64,000 nt of DNA from Parvularcula sp. IMCC14364 (GCF_030758415.1 NZ_CP132334.1:806001-870000), one strand, 5' to 3'; shown: positions 8,997-18,520, counted from the stretch's first letter. A program made the numbers and translations. The notes: generated by a model not told the origin, from the sequence alone.

Positions 8997-9373
8997 TGGC
9001 AAGAAGACCAAGACCCAAGGCTGTAACCCTGACGGATGAAGCCGCGACGCGGATGCAGGAAATCATGGCAGCTGCAGAAGATAACTTCATTGGTGTGCGC
9101 ATCGGTGTCAAAAATGGCGGCTGCGCCGGTATGGAATACACGATGGACTATGCAGAAGCAGCACAGCCACTGGAAGAAGTGGTTGAAGACAACGGCGTCA
9201 CCATTTTCATCGACCCGAAAGCGATCCTGTTCCTGCTCGGCACGGAAATCGATTACGTGGTCGAGAAACTGTCCTCCCGGTTTGTCTTCAACAATCCAAA
9301 CCAGACAGACGCCTGCGGCTGCGGCGAAAGCGTGACCATTGTGCCCGCCCGGCAACAGTCAGTCGAGGCATAA
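8996..9373 (+). CDS. sufA: A-type Fe-S carrier (SufA/IscA family)
   Basis: A 125-residue A-type carrier that transfers clusters from the scaffold to apoproteins. The three conserved cysteines are visible in 'GGCAGMEY' and in 'DACGCGESV'. I chose the ATG at 8996, which overlaps the sufT stop (TGATG); an alternative at 8987 adds only three residues. It is the last gene of the suf unit; the 95 bp before the next gene contain no obvious hairpin terminator. The family cannot be split reliably into SufA, IscA or ErpA by sequence, so the symbol follows context. Confidence 0.9.
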   Translation: MARRPRPKAVTLTDEAATRMQEIMAAAEDNFIGVRIGVKNGGCAGMEYTMDYAEAAQPLEEVVEDNGVTIFIDPKAILFLLGTEIDYVVEKLSSRFVFNNPNQTDACGCGESVTIVPARQQSVEA

Positions 9374-9468
9374 TGCGCTGTCACTGAATGGTCATGTAAC
9401 TGAAAAATCTCTGTAACAAATCTGGCGCAGATAGCGTCCATTGGGTCTATTTTTACAGGGGTTCTCCG

Positions 9469-12276
9469 ATGAAAAAAACTATCGCGCTACTTGGCGCCGC
9501 TTCCATTCTTGCCATGTCTGCTGCACAAGCCGCAGAAATCACTGGCCGCGTCACAGATGGTTCGAAATCTGTTCCATTGAGCGGCGCGGAAATTCGCGTT
9601 CAACAAACTGGCCAGCGCGTCACTACTGAGCGTGACGGGACATTCCGCATCACTGGCCTGGAAGCTGGCAGCTACGATCTGCGCATCACTTACATCGGTG
9701 CGCCTGAGGCGAGTGTCTCCGTCAACCTTGAAGATGCTGATGATATTTCCAGCGTGGAAGTTTCATTGGGAGAAGAGGTTGAACTGGAAGACAGCATCGT
9801 TGTTATTGGTCAGCGCGGTGCCTTGCTGCGGGCTCTGAACGAACAGCGCGCTGCTGATAACATCGTTACGGTTCTTTCTTCAGATGCGATTGGTCAGCTG
9901 CCAGATGAAAACGTGGCTGAAGCAACACGACGTGCATTGGGGGTCAATGTTCTGAATGACCAGGGCGAAGGCCGTTTCGTCTCAATCCGTGGTATTGACC
10001 CGAATCTGAACTCTGTTTCGGTTAACGGTGTGCGCTTGCCGTCACCAGAAGCTGAAGACCGTCAGGTCCCGCTGGATGTTATCGACTCAGACGTTCTGGA
10101 CAGCATTGTTATTACCAAGTCCCTGACACCTGATCTGGATGGGGACTCAATCGGTGGTAACATCGAAATTCGTACCCTTTCCGGCCTTGGCCGCAAAGAC
10201 CCGCTAGCCAAACTCAAAATCGGTGGCATTTACAGCGAGTTGACAGAAGAATGGGGCGAAAAAATCTCCGGCACATACGCTAATAATTACTATGATGGCC
10301 GCTTCGGGGTCGCAATCTCAGGTAATTATCAGAGCCGTGAGTTTGGTTCCGAAAACAAGGAAGTTGATGGCGGTTGGGACTTCGACAACGCCGTTTCATT
10401 CGCTGAAGAGTATGAGCTGCGCGATTACCTCATCACACGTGAGCGTACAAACCTGGCATTGAACCTCGATTATATGCTCAGCGATAATTACCGCGTGTAT
10501 CTGAATTCGCAGTATTCTGATTTTGAAGATCAGGAGTTCCGCTCTCGCGTTGAGAACAAGTTTGAAGATCCGGATTTTGCCCGTGCCGATGGCAATGTAG
10601 CTGTGTTCGACGCTTCAACAGGTGACCCGTTTGAAGTTGATCGCGATATCAAAGATCGTCTTGAAACTCAGGAAATCTACTCAATCGCTGCGGGTGGTGA
10701 GTGGACAAAAGACATCTGGCAGATCGATTATCAAGTCTCCTTTGCCTACGCTGAAGAAGCTGAGCCAAACAGATTGGATACAGATTTCCGGGGCGAATTC
10801 GATTCTGGTGAATTCGGTCTGAATGTATCAGACCCTCTTAATCCGGTTCTGGCTTTTCCTGACTCGGCGGCTGAAGCAGCCTACTTTGATACAGACAATT
10901 ATGAGCTCAACGCGATTGAACTCACAAATGGTATCTCCGAGGATGAAGAGACAGCATTCACGTTTAATGTACGCAAAGACGTCATGTTTGGTGAAAACCC
11001 TGGTTTCATCAAAACAGGCTTGAAGTATCGGACACGCGAAAAGTCATATGATCAGGACCTGGATATTTATGAACCAGTCAATGATGTTCTGCTGACAGAT
11101 TTTGCGAATATCGTTGATTATCCGCTGGATCGGATCGGGACGACACCAAGCGCCGGGGCTGTCCGTGACTTCTTTTTCGCGAACATAAACAATACGGCCG
11201 TATTGGAGCTTGAAGCCGACGATTCATTGGTTGAGTCCAGAGTTGCAGACTATGATGCTGAGGAGGACATTTGGGCTGGTTACCTGATGGCCCAAGCCGA
11301 CATCAATAATCTACGCTTAACAGGTGGTCTGCGGATCGAAGACACTGACTATTCAGCGAGTGGCTTCCTTGTTGATGAAGATGCCGCAACGATTACGCAA
11401 ATCACAACCGGAGACAGCTATACAGATGTTTTGCCGAGCGTGAATGCTCGTTACGAGTTTAGCGAAAACCTGATCGGTCGTGCTGCGTATTTTGCATCAA
11501 TCATACGTCCGAACTTCAACGAGGTTGCGCCACGTGCACTGACCAATGAAGATAATGAAGTTGAAGCAGGCAATCCGGATCTGGATCGTGCTGAAGCTGA
11601 TAGCTTCGACCTGTCTCTTGAATACTACCCGGATAACAGCTCTGTTATTCAAGGTGGCATTTTCTATAAAAACATCGAGAATTTTATTTCGACTGTTTTC
11701 TCTGAAACCGCCGGTACGTTCAATGGCATCACTTATGAAGAACTTGCAACATCAGCGAACATTGGTGATGCCGAGGTTTGGGGGATTGAGTTTGGTTACC
11801 AGCGCACATTCGATGCTCTGCCAGCTCCTTGGGACGGCCTTCTCGCAGGTGTGAACTTCACATATGTGGATGCAGATGTAGAACTGGATGCTGGTGGTAC
11901 AGTAGCACTGCCAAACCAGTCTGAATATGTTGCAAACCTGATCGTCGGGTATGACAAAGGTCCTTGGGATCTGCGTGCAGCAGTTTCATATCGCGATGAG
12001 TATGTGGATGAACTCGGCGCTGAAATTGAACTTGATGCTCAGGGTGGCGTCGTCAGCTTCAGCCAGGGTGATTTCAACCGCGTCGTCCTGGATCACACAC
12101 AGATTGATCTGTCTGCAAAATATAAAATCAATGATAATTTCAAACTCTTTATTGATTACAAAAACACAACCGACGAGCCATTCCAGGCTGCTCAACGTTA
12201 CTCACAAGGTGACTTCCTTGGGCAATTTGAGGAGTATGGCTACACCATTAACGCTGGACTTGTGTACAAATATTAA
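9469..12276 (+). CDS. TonB-dependent receptor with N-terminal CarboxypepD_reg-like domain
   Basis: A 935-residue outer-membrane receptor. A signal peptide covers residues 1-22 (cleavage after AQA or AQAA). Residues about 23-105 form a carboxypeptidase-regulatory-like beta sandwich ('ITGRVTDGSKSVPLSGAEI'). The plug follows ('ALGVNVLNDQGEGRFVSIRG'), then the beta barrel, ending in the aromatic 'INAGLVYKY'. It belongs to the Caulobacter/Xanthomonas receptor type used for plant- or alga-derived substrates. The next gene is a phytase lipoprotein in the same direction, so inositol phosphates or released inositol are a reasonable ligand guess. RBS AGGGG lies before the ATG. Confidence 0.93.
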   Translation: MKKTIALLGAASILAMSAAQAAEITGRVTDGSKSVPLSGAEIRVQQTGQRVTTERDGTFRITGLEAGSYDLRITYIGAPEASVSVNLEDADDISSVEVSLGEEVELEDSIVVIGQRGALLRALNEQRAADNIVTVLSSDAIGQLPDENVAEATRRALGVNVLNDQGEGRFVSIRGIDPNLNSVSVNGVRLPSPEAEDRQVPLDVIDSDVLDSIVITKSLTPDLDGDSIGGNIEIRTLSGLGRKDPLAKLKIGGIYSELTEEWGEKISGTYANNYYDGRFGVAISGNYQSREFGSENKEVDGGWDFDNAVSFAEEYELRDYLITRERTNLALNLDYMLSDNYRVYLNSQYSDFEDQEFRSRVENKFEDPDFARADGNVAVFDASTGDPFEVDRDIKDRLETQEIYSIAAGGEWTKDIWQIDYQVSFAYAEEAEPNRLDTDFRGEFDSGEFGLNVSDPLNPVLAFPDSAAEAAYFDTDNYELNAIELTNGISEDEETAFTFNVRKDVMFGENPGFIKTGLKYRTREKSYDQDLDIYEPVNDVLLTDFANIVDYPLDRIGTTPSAGAVRDFFFANINNTAVLELEADDSLVESRVADYDAEEDIWAGYLMAQADINNLRLTGGLRIEDTDYSASGFLVDEDAATITQITTGDSYTDVLPSVNARYEFSENLIGRAAYFASIIRPNFNEVAPRALTNEDNEVEAGNPDLDRAEADSFDLSLEYYPDNSSVIQGGIFYKNIENFISTVFSETAGTFNGITYEELATSANIGDAEVWGIEFGYQRTFDALPAPWDGLLAGVNFTYVDADVELDAGGTVALPNQSEYVANLIVGYDKGPWDLRAAVSYRDEYVDELGAEIELDAQGGVVSFSQGDFNRVVLDHTQIDLSAKYKINDNFKLFIDYKNTTDEPFQAAQRYSQGDFLGQFEEYGYTINAGLVYKY

Positions 12277-12355
12277 TCAGTACAAACCTTTCAGGTTTGT
12301 ATAGCTGATTTATATGGGCGCGCGTTGTCGAATTAGATGGCGCGCGCTCCTTTTT
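12276..12355 (+). terminator. two stacked hairpins between receptor and phytase
   Basis: Just after the receptor stop, ACAAACCT (12282-12289) pairs with AGGTTTGT (12293-12300) around a 3-base loop, with outer ATCAG/CTGAT flanks. A second hairpin pairs GCGCGCG (12318-12324) with CGCGCGC (12341-12347) and is followed by CTCC and five T. The phytase RBS begins right after the T run. This could be a partial terminator that lowers phytase expression relative to the receptor. The T tract is short, so termination efficiency is uncertain. Confidence 0.45.
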
Positions 12356-12366
12356 GGAGATTGACG

Positions 12367-13422
12367 ATGAGAAGATTAGCTCTTTGTGCTGCTTTTTTGA
12401 CGATGGCTGGATGTAGTACAACATCTCCCGAATCTGACGATGTTATCGAAGTGGTGGCGGCGGTTGAAACGACGCCAGTAGAGTCGCAAGGGGATGCTGC
12501 CGATGATCCGGCAATCTGGATCAATGCTGAACTGCCGGAAGAGAGTTTAATTCTTGGTACGGATAAAAAATCTGGTTTGGCTGTCTACGACCTTGATGGT
12601 GATTTGATACAGTTTCTTCCCGTTGGCCGCTTGAACAATGTTGATTTGCGCCAGAATGTAAGTGTTGGCGACTGGAAAGGTGACCTGGCAGTCGCAACCA
12701 ACCGAACAGATGACACGGTGGTTTTATTCGAAATCGCATCAGGTACTGTTTCTGAGCTTGGCCGTTTCGATGCCACACTGACAGAGCCTTATGGCGTTTG
12801 TATGGGTACAATCAGTAATCGTATGATTGTCACCGTTACTCATAAGACCGGCCAAGCCCGCTTGTTTGCGGTTAAGCAAGTAAATGACGGGAAGGTGTCG
12901 GCTGATCTCGTCGCAGAGATTGTTTTTGATAGTCAACTAGAGGGCTGTGTGCATGATGACAGCCTGAACCAGTTATTCGTTGGCGAGGAAGAGCGTGGCA
13001 TTTGGCGCGTATCTCTTGCGTTGAGTGATGACAAATTGGATCATGCCAAGCCTCTATTGGTTGATGAGGTAGAGGGGCCTACAGGGCTCGCGATTGATGT
13101 GGAGGGGCTCACATTGTATCCGATTGGCGAAAAAGGTGGTTATCTGATTGCATCTTCTCAGGGCAATAACAGCTTTGCCATTTATGAACGCAGTGGTCAG
13201 AATAATTTCTTGGGAAGGTTTCGGATTACAGATACACCGAATGGGGGCATTGATGGGGCACAGGAAACTGATGGTATAGATGCGACGTCTGTTCCGCTTG
13301 GCCCGAATTTCCCGATGGGTGTACTGGTCGTTCAGGATGGGTATAACGATCCGTCTGGTGACAAGCAGAATTTCAAGATAGTTGATTGGCGTGCAATCAA
13401 TGCGGCGTTGGAACTTGATTAG
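12367..13422 (+). CDS. beta-propeller phytase lipoprotein
   Basis: A 351-residue 3-phytase-like beta-propeller enzyme that hydrolyses phytate to release phosphate. The start at 12367 is preceded by GGAGA; the signal 'LTMAGC' is a lipobox, so the mature enzyme is probably lipid-anchored. Family marks are 'DAADDPAIWIN' after the linker, 'LNNVDLRQNV', 'GCVHDDSLNQLFVGEEERGIW' split over the middle blades, and 'QETDGIDAT' near the end, which together carry the acidic Ca-binding side chains. It follows a TonB-dependent receptor by 90 bp; such receptor/phytase pairs are known in Caulobacter-like and sphingomonad genomes. Its stop overlaps the convergent MBL gene by four bases. Confidence 0.93.
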   Translation: MRRLALCAAFLTMAGCSTTSPESDDVIEVVAAVETTPVESQGDAADDPAIWINAELPEESLILGTDKKSGLAVYDLDGDLIQFLPVGRLNNVDLRQNVSVGDWKGDLAVATNRTDDTVVLFEIASGTVSELGRFDATLTEPYGVCMGTISNRMIVTVTHKTGQARLFAVKQVNDGKVSADLVAEIVFDSQLEGCVHDDSLNQLFVGEEERGIWRVSLALSDDKLDHAKPLLVDEVEGPTGLAIDVEGLTLYPIGEKGGYLIASSQGNNSFAIYERSGQNNFLGRFRITDTPNGGIDGAQETDGIDATSVPLGPNFPMGVLVVQDGYNDPSGDKQNFKIVDWRAINAALELD

Positions 13423-14288
13423 CGCTCAGTTGAACGATGTGTTGATATATCACGAGTCTCGCCCGGCTCTGTAAACAGATCATACCCCTGATATTCAGCG
13501 GGGCGGCTTGCAGGATCATCCGGCATGGCCTCTGGCACATGTGTGCCTACTGAGTGATAAGGCTTCAAGCGATCTTCGAGCACTTCGCGGCCGCCTTCTG
13601 CGAGGAAGTACCAGTAAGGCGGGAAGGCCATATTGATTTCTCGTGCCGCCCAGTAGTCTGCGTCCTGCGCAAAGTGCAGATCACGCGGGTCCGCGTCTCC
13701 CATATGCAAGACTGTAATGTCATCTGCGAGCGTGACCCGCCAGGCAATGTTTTCAACATCAAGCCGCCCTGTGGGCCACCCTGCATGAGGTATGCGCACC
13801 GCATCAATCTTGATGCCTGATATTTCATGGGAAACCGGCTTTTCCCCATACTGAAGATTGACAGAGGTGATGCGGTCAAAAACAGGTTCATCTTGAGTTG
13901 TTGCCACATCACGCATGGCGCTCACCGCCTGCAAGGGGGCCGCAAGTTTCAGGTTGGTATGTGCTTTCATCAACGCAAGGATGTCAGCGGGAGAAAAGTG
14001 ATCCCCATGAAAATGGCTGACAAAAATCATATCAACACCGTCATAAGGCGGTGTCCCTGCAAACAGGGCCTCGCGCATGTCAGCAGGTGGCAAGTGATAT
14101 TGACCGTATGAGTTTTCAAACAGAGGGTCGAAAACCACCTTGGTTTCACCGCGAACGACCATTACCCCTTCATTCGCGAGATAGTGTGCGGTGGCAGTTT
14201 CCGCCCTGGTGACTTGTGCTTCACCACTACAGGCACCTGTCATGCCAACAAGGAAGCATACTGAGAGGCAAAGGGATGAGCGATGCAT
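13419..14288 (-). CDS. MBL-fold metallo-hydrolase lipoprotein
   Basis: A 289-residue metallo-beta-lactamase-fold protein. I start at the ATG at 14288 because it follows GGAGAAATAG and opens a lipoprotein signal ('CFLVGMTGAC', lipidated Cys20); the longer frame runs into the preceding amidase gene. The metal motif is His92-x-His94-x-Asp96-His97, with further ligands likely in 'HMGDADPRD' and a late His in 'YHSVGTH'. The substrate is not evident; the UlaG-like arrangement suggests a small ester, lactone or phosphodiester. It follows the amidase by one base and is probably co-transcribed with it. Confidence 0.85.
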   Translation of the reverse strand: MHRSSLCLSVCFLVGMTGACSGEAQVTRAETATAHYLANEGVMVVRGETKVVFDPLFENSYGQYHLPPADMREALFAGTPPYDGVDMIFVSHFHGDHFSPADILALMKAHTNLKLAAPLQAVSAMRDVATTQDEPVFDRITSVNLQYGEKPVSHEISGIKIDAVRIPHAGWPTGRLDVENIAWRVTLADDITVLHMGDADPRDLHFAQDADYWAAREINMAFPPYWYFLAEGGREVLEDRLKPYHSVGTHVPEAMPDDPASRPAEYQGYDLFTEPGETRDISTHRSTER

Positions 14289-14289
14289 C

Positions 14290-15942
14290 CTATTTCTCCG
14301 AGGCAAGGGGAGACATGGCCTCTCCAATCCGCTCAACATCTTCCACGGTCTGTCTGTAGGCCGGTTTGGTGATCTTGTTTGACGCCTGTTCATAGATATA
14401 TCCGGCTTTCAGGACTTCTGCATCGTCCCAGGCGGTACCCATTATGGACAAACCAACCGGCAGTCCACGGATGGTGCCCATTGGCACCGTGATATGTGGA
14501 TAACCCGCAATAGCAGCGATATAGCCCGCCCCAACGCCGCCGGGGTAGTTATCGCCATGTACCGGATCAATCAGGAAGCTCGGCCGTGCGGTTGGCACAA
14601 TCAGCAAATCCACATCGTGATCTGCTAGCATCTTGTCGATACCATCCTCACGCGTACCTTTGAGTATGCTGGCCAGAGCAGCCTGGTAGGTTTCATCGTC
14701 CAGACCGGGCAGCGCATCTGAGTCCACCAGAATGTCCTGATGGAACAGCGCCAGCTCAATATCAGCATTTTCCTTATTAAAAGCGATGACATCACTCAGG
14801 GTGCGTTGGGTGATATTATCAGGTGTCGTGGCGAGGTACTCATTCAGTGAAGCCTTGAACTCTGCCTTCAGCACGAGGAACTCATTCCCCCCCAATCCGT
14901 CCGGTGCGTCATATTCATCGATATCAATGAATACCGCACCTTGCGCTTCCAGTGTTTCAAGGGCGTCGTCAAACAGGGCATTAATCTCGGGAACATTACC
15001 CTGCGCAAAGCGCAATACACCGATGCGTTTACCAGCAAGCGATGCGTTATCCAGCGCTGCTGTAAAGTCTGTCTTCATACTGTCTGATTTTGCAGTGGCG
15101 GCATCTGCCGGGTCAGTGCCTGCCATCGCGGTCAGCATCATGGCGGCGTCGCGGACGGAGCGGGTCATTGGCCCTGCCGTATCCTGTGTAGGGGAGATCG
15201 GCACAATATGCGTGCGCGATACCAGTCCGACCGTTGGCTTGAAGCCGACAATACCGTTCATGACAGACGGGCAGATAATCGACCCATTTGTTTCTGTACC
15301 CACAGACCCAGCGGCAAGTGCTGCCGCCGTCGCTGCGCCACTGCCTGAACTGGAGCCACACGGTGACCTGTCCAGCACATGCGGATTGCGGACCTGGCCC
15401 CCAATCGCACTCCAGCCGCTGATCGAGTTGGTTGAGCGGAAATTGGCCCATTGTGACAGGTTCGTTTTGCCAAGGATGATGGCACCTGCTTCGCGCAGAC
15501 CCGCAATCCCGGGGGCATCACGCCCGGTGTAATTCTCTTTCAGAACCAGCGCCCCGGCCGTGGTTGGCATATTGTCTTTTGTCTCAATATTGTCCTTCAA
15601 CAGGACGGGCACGCCATGCAGCGGGCCGCGGATATTGCCTGCGGCACGTTCGGCATCCATTTGACGCGTGAGTGTCAGTGCATCCGGGTTGAGGGCGATA
15701 ATGCTGTTCAGGGTCGGGCCATTACGGTCAATATTCTCGATACGGTAGAGATAAGCCGCGACGATTTCCTCTGATGTCACATCACCATTGCGGATGGCAG
15801 CTGCAATATCCGAGAGGGAACCGATCGCCAGCATCTCTGCTTTGGTTGGTGTGGTATTTTCCGCTTGGGTGTCCATCGTTGTGCAGGCGGCAGTTAAAAG
15901 GGTGGCAGACAAAAATGCGGCACGCAGGGCTTTACTGAACAT
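14290..15942 (-). CDS. amidase-signature family lipoprotein
   Basis: A 550-residue amidase-signature enzyme. The ATG at 15942 has a good GGAGAG site nine bases upstream and opens a lipobox signal 'SATLLTAAC' (Cys20); a start at 15966 would place eight residues before it. The Ser-cisSer-Lys core is visible as Lys in 'VPVLLKDNIETKDN', the glycine-serine stretch 'PCGSSSGSGAA', and 'TETNGSIICPS', which carries the nucleophile region. Such exported amidases hydrolyse amides or peptides; the specific substrate is unknown. It is the first gene of a probable two-gene unit with the MBL lipoprotein. Confidence 0.9.
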   Translation of the reverse strand: MFSKALRAAFLSATLLTAACTTMDTQAENTTPTKAEMLAIGSLSDIAAAIRNGDVTSEEIVAAYLYRIENIDRNGPTLNSIIALNPDALTLTRQMDAERAAGNIRGPLHGVPVLLKDNIETKDNMPTTAGALVLKENYTGRDAPGIAGLREAGAIILGKTNLSQWANFRSTNSISGWSAIGGQVRNPHVLDRSPCGSSSGSGAATAAALAAGSVGTETNGSIICPSVMNGIVGFKPTVGLVSRTHIVPISPTQDTAGPMTRSVRDAAMMLTAMAGTDPADAATAKSDSMKTDFTAALDNASLAGKRIGVLRFAQGNVPEINALFDDALETLEAQGAVFIDIDEYDAPDGLGGNEFLVLKAEFKASLNEYLATTPDNITQRTLSDVIAFNKENADIELALFHQDILVDSDALPGLDDETYQAALASILKGTREDGIDKMLADHDVDLLIVPTARPSFLIDPVHGDNYPGGVGAGYIAAIAGYPHITVPMGTIRGLPVGLSIMGTAWDDAEVLKAGYIYEQASNKITKPAYRQTVEDVERIGEAMSPLASEK

Positions 15943-15997
15943 TGAGATCTCTCCAAATTTTTCCAAACGCTAGCAGATGCGAACAAGACTGAACAGG

Positions 15998-17425
15998 TCA
16001 CAGAAGTGCCGCAGGAATGTCGTGCTCTGCCTGTAAAACGATTTTCTGCAGTAACCCGTCGAAGGCACCTGAAGAAAGAATGAGAAAAACCTGCCGTGCC
16101 GGATCGGCATTTGCGATCATTTCCCGCCAGTTGCTGCTGTCAAACGTACGCACATCCGGGTGATGCGCCGCCGTTTCGACGAGAATTTCTGAAAGGGTCA
16201 GCTGGTCATGGGTATCTGCCCCTTGTGTTGGGGGCTGGTAGAGATAAACGCGCTGCGCGCCGTTGAATACATCGCGATACTGGTCAAGTCTGGCCCTGTT
16301 GCGCCAGCTGAACGTATGCGGCTCAAACAGTACGACAAGGTCGCGGCCAGCGTAATGTTCAGCAACGGCAGTTATTGCAGCGCGGGCTTTTTCATAGGAG
16401 GAGCCAAAGCCTTCATAGATTGGCAGACGGGTTTTTTCTGACTTGAGGTCAAGCCGTCGATCCAGCCCCGTAAAGGCAGAGATGGCTGAGCTGAACTCGG
16501 AAAAGGTGAGAATTTTTTTGCCAATCAGCCAGGCGGCCGCGCCGACGATGTTTTGTACATTATGACGCCCCAGCAGCGTGGTCTGCACCGTGCCTAAGGA
16601 TTTGTCGCCCTGCATCAGCTCGAATGTGGTGATACTGCCCGGCTGGATTTTTTTTGCTGACCAGTCAGCACCGTCTTCAAGGCCATACGAGACCTTGTTG
16701 CCTGAGAAGCCGGCAAAGAGATCAGCAGAATTTTTTTCGTCGATGCAGGCGATCAACTGGCCGGATTTTTTTTGCAGGCCATCCAGTAATGCCAGGAAGG
16801 GGGCGTGATAGCTTTCAAGGGTTGGGTAGATGTTCACATGATCATGGCAGGCGGAGGTGAGGATCACGGTTTCCGGATCATAGTGGAGGAATTTGGCACG
16901 GTCATCCCAGTTGGCAGCGGGGTATTCGTCGCCTTCAAAGATGAAATGCTTGCCCGCCCCGAGATGCGAGGAGTTTTCGAGATTTTTCGGGATTGCGCCA
17001 ATGAAATAGCCGGGATCCTGCCCGACATGGACCAGGCACCAGGTGATGATGCTGGTGAGGGTAGACTTGCCATAGCTGCCGGCGACAACCACGCGGGATT
17101 TTTTTTCTGAGAGAGACGCGAGCACCTCAGGGAAGGATTTGACCCGGTCAGATTTTTTTTCGAGGGCAAAGCGCACCTCGTCATTTGTTTCTGGCACCAG
17201 CTTGGCATTCTTGCCGATGACAATGAGATCAACATTTTCGGGAATATTTGTCGTGCGATAGCCTTCCTGGCAGGGAATGCCGAGGCGGGCGATATAGTCG
17301 CTGACGGGGGGATAGAACCCCGCATCTGAGCCGGAAACGTCATATCCGTCCTGCTGAAGCAGCCAGGCGACCGCAGACATGCCGGCGCCGCAAATGCCGA
17401 TAAGATGTGCTTTGGGCTGTGTCAT
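15998..17425 (-). CDS. mpl: Mpl-like murein peptide ligase
   Basis: A 475-residue Mur ligase resembling Mpl, which joins recycled murein tripeptide to UDP-MurNAc. The N-terminal Rossmann segment is 'HLIGICGAGMSAVA'. The P-loop is Gly116-Ser-Tyr-Gly-Lys120-Ser-Thr rather than the usual GTHGKT. 'FEGDEYPAANWD' and 'SACHDHVNIYPT' are ATP- and metal-site segments typical of Mpl, and 'GLDRRLDLK' with 'FEPHTFSWRNR' marks the C-terminal domain. The gene contains six coding-strand poly-A tracts of 7-8 bases, unusual in this GC-rich neighbourhood. It is probably cytoplasmic and stands alone, 55 bp from the amidase start. Confidence 0.85.
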   Translation of the reverse strand: MTQPKAHLIGICGAGMSAVAWLLQQDGYDVSGSDAGFYPPVSDYIARLGIPCQEGYRTTNIPENVDLIVIGKNAKLVPETNDEVRFALEKKSDRVKSFPEVLASLSEKKSRVVVAGSYGKSTLTSIITWCLVHVGQDPGYFIGAIPKNLENSSHLGAGKHFIFEGDEYPAANWDDRAKFLHYDPETVILTSACHDHVNIYPTLESYHAPFLALLDGLQKKSGQLIACIDEKNSADLFAGFSGNKVSYGLEDGADWSAKKIQPGSITTFELMQGDKSLGTVQTTLLGRHNVQNIVGAAAWLIGKKILTFSEFSSAISAFTGLDRRLDLKSEKTRLPIYEGFGSSYEKARAAITAVAEHYAGRDLVVLFEPHTFSWRNRARLDQYRDVFNGAQRVYLYQPPTQGADTHDQLTLSEILVETAAHHPDVRTFDSSNWREMIANADPARQVFLILSSGAFDGLLQKIVLQAEHDIPAALL

Positions 17426-17524
17426 GGGACCCAGTATAAGGTGGTTCGTATGAGGGGCACTTAGATTTGCGGGTTTTCAGGTAAAAGGGAACATCTGATC
17501 CCAATAGCTTTTTATGTGGCGTTT

Positions 17525-18361
17525 CTAATTCTGCCACTTGTCCATGATCCACCCGAGCACAGGGGCGTAGCGGCGGGGCAAGAGGCGCTGGGTGGCGGAG
17601 ATGACATGGGCGTCGGGACCGATCAGGATGCGCGGGTTGTTGCGCTCCAGACCTTTGAGGATGACGGCGGCGGCTTCATCGGCGCTGGTGCGCACATTGC
17701 TTTCAAAGCGTTTTTCCAGATCTGCGCGGCTTTCCATGCCATCGGGCAGGGCATCAATCTCGGCATTACGAACGATATTGGTGTCAATGCCGCCGGGGTG
17801 TACGGAATGGACTTGCACGCCCTTCTCTTTCAGTTCCATGCCGATGGTTTCGGAAAAGCCGCGTACAGCGAATTTTGAGGCGCAGTAATGGGCGTTGCCC
17901 GGATAACCGATAAAGCCGAACACACTGGAGATATTGGTGAGGTGCCCTTTGCTCTCTATGAGCTGCGGCAGGAACGCTTTGGACATGCGCACCACGCCCC
18001 AGAAATTGACATCAACGACCTTCTCCATCGCTTCAATATCAGTCTCTTCAAAACTGCCGACCCGGGCAAGGCCGGCCACATTCATGACATGCTGCGCCGA
18101 CCCGAAGGCTTCTTTCACTTTCGGCGCATAGGCTTTGATCGCCGCTGCGTCGGCCATGTCCAGCCTGTCAGTGAGGATTTTATTGGACGCCTTGCCGCCA
18201 GCAAGCGCCGCCGTTTCGGCGAGGCCTTCTTCATTGACATCGGACAGGGCCAGCATCGCACCAGCCTTGCCAAGGCGGACCGCAAGGGCGCGGCCTATGC
18301 CCGAGGCTGCACCGGTGATTACGCAGGTCTGGCCCGCAAAGGTGGCATCTGAATAAGACAT
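17525..18361 (-). CDS. short-chain dehydrogenase/reductase
   Basis: A 278-residue classical SDR. The cofactor loop TGAASGIG spans residues 16-23, NVAG is at 94-97, and the catalytic set is Ser145/146, Tyr159 and Lys163 ('AHYCASKFAVRG'). The C-terminal tail 'RLLPRRYAPVLGWIMDKWQ' is hydrophobic and basic and resembles membrane-associated SDRs acting on lipophilic substrates. An RBS-like GAGG lies before the ATG. It is transcribed alone on the minus strand, with a 100-bp gap to mpl. The substrate is not determinable. Confidence 0.88.
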   Translation of the reverse strand: MSYSDATFAGQTCVITGAASGIGRALAVRLGKAGAMLALSDVNEEGLAETAALAGGKASNKILTDRLDMADAAAIKAYAPKVKEAFGSAQHVMNVAGLARVGSFEETDIEAMEKVVDVNFWGVVRMSKAFLPQLIESKGHLTNISSVFGFIGYPGNAHYCASKFAVRGFSETIGMELKEKGVQVHSVHPGGIDTNIVRNAEIDALPDGMESRADLEKRFESNVRTSADEAAAVILKGLERNNPRILIGPDAHVISATQRLLPRRYAPVLGWIMDKWQN

Positions 18362-18520
18362 TATTCCTCACTTTTCGCGTGAAGATAAATCATGTGGCAT
18401 ATCATGTGCCAGTGAAAATGACAGCTACGCTGGTCCGGGAAGCCCTCGGATATTATCCCTGAGGGCGTTCTCCATAACACTCTGTTTACTGTGTTTGTTC
18501 GCAATTCATATACTGATTAA
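18362..18520 (+). other. structured leader or possible small RNA ahead of a terminator
   Basis: No protein is evident between the divergent SDR and the next gene. The segment has a strong hairpin at 18443-18465: CCCTC-GGAT / ATCC-(CT)-GAGGG around ATT. About 55 bases later there is a plus-strand rho-independent terminator. A terminator here, with no annotated plus-strand gene upstream, suggests a short non-coding transcript or an attenuated leader for the following ORF. No promoter could be assigned with confidence. Confidence 0.35.
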
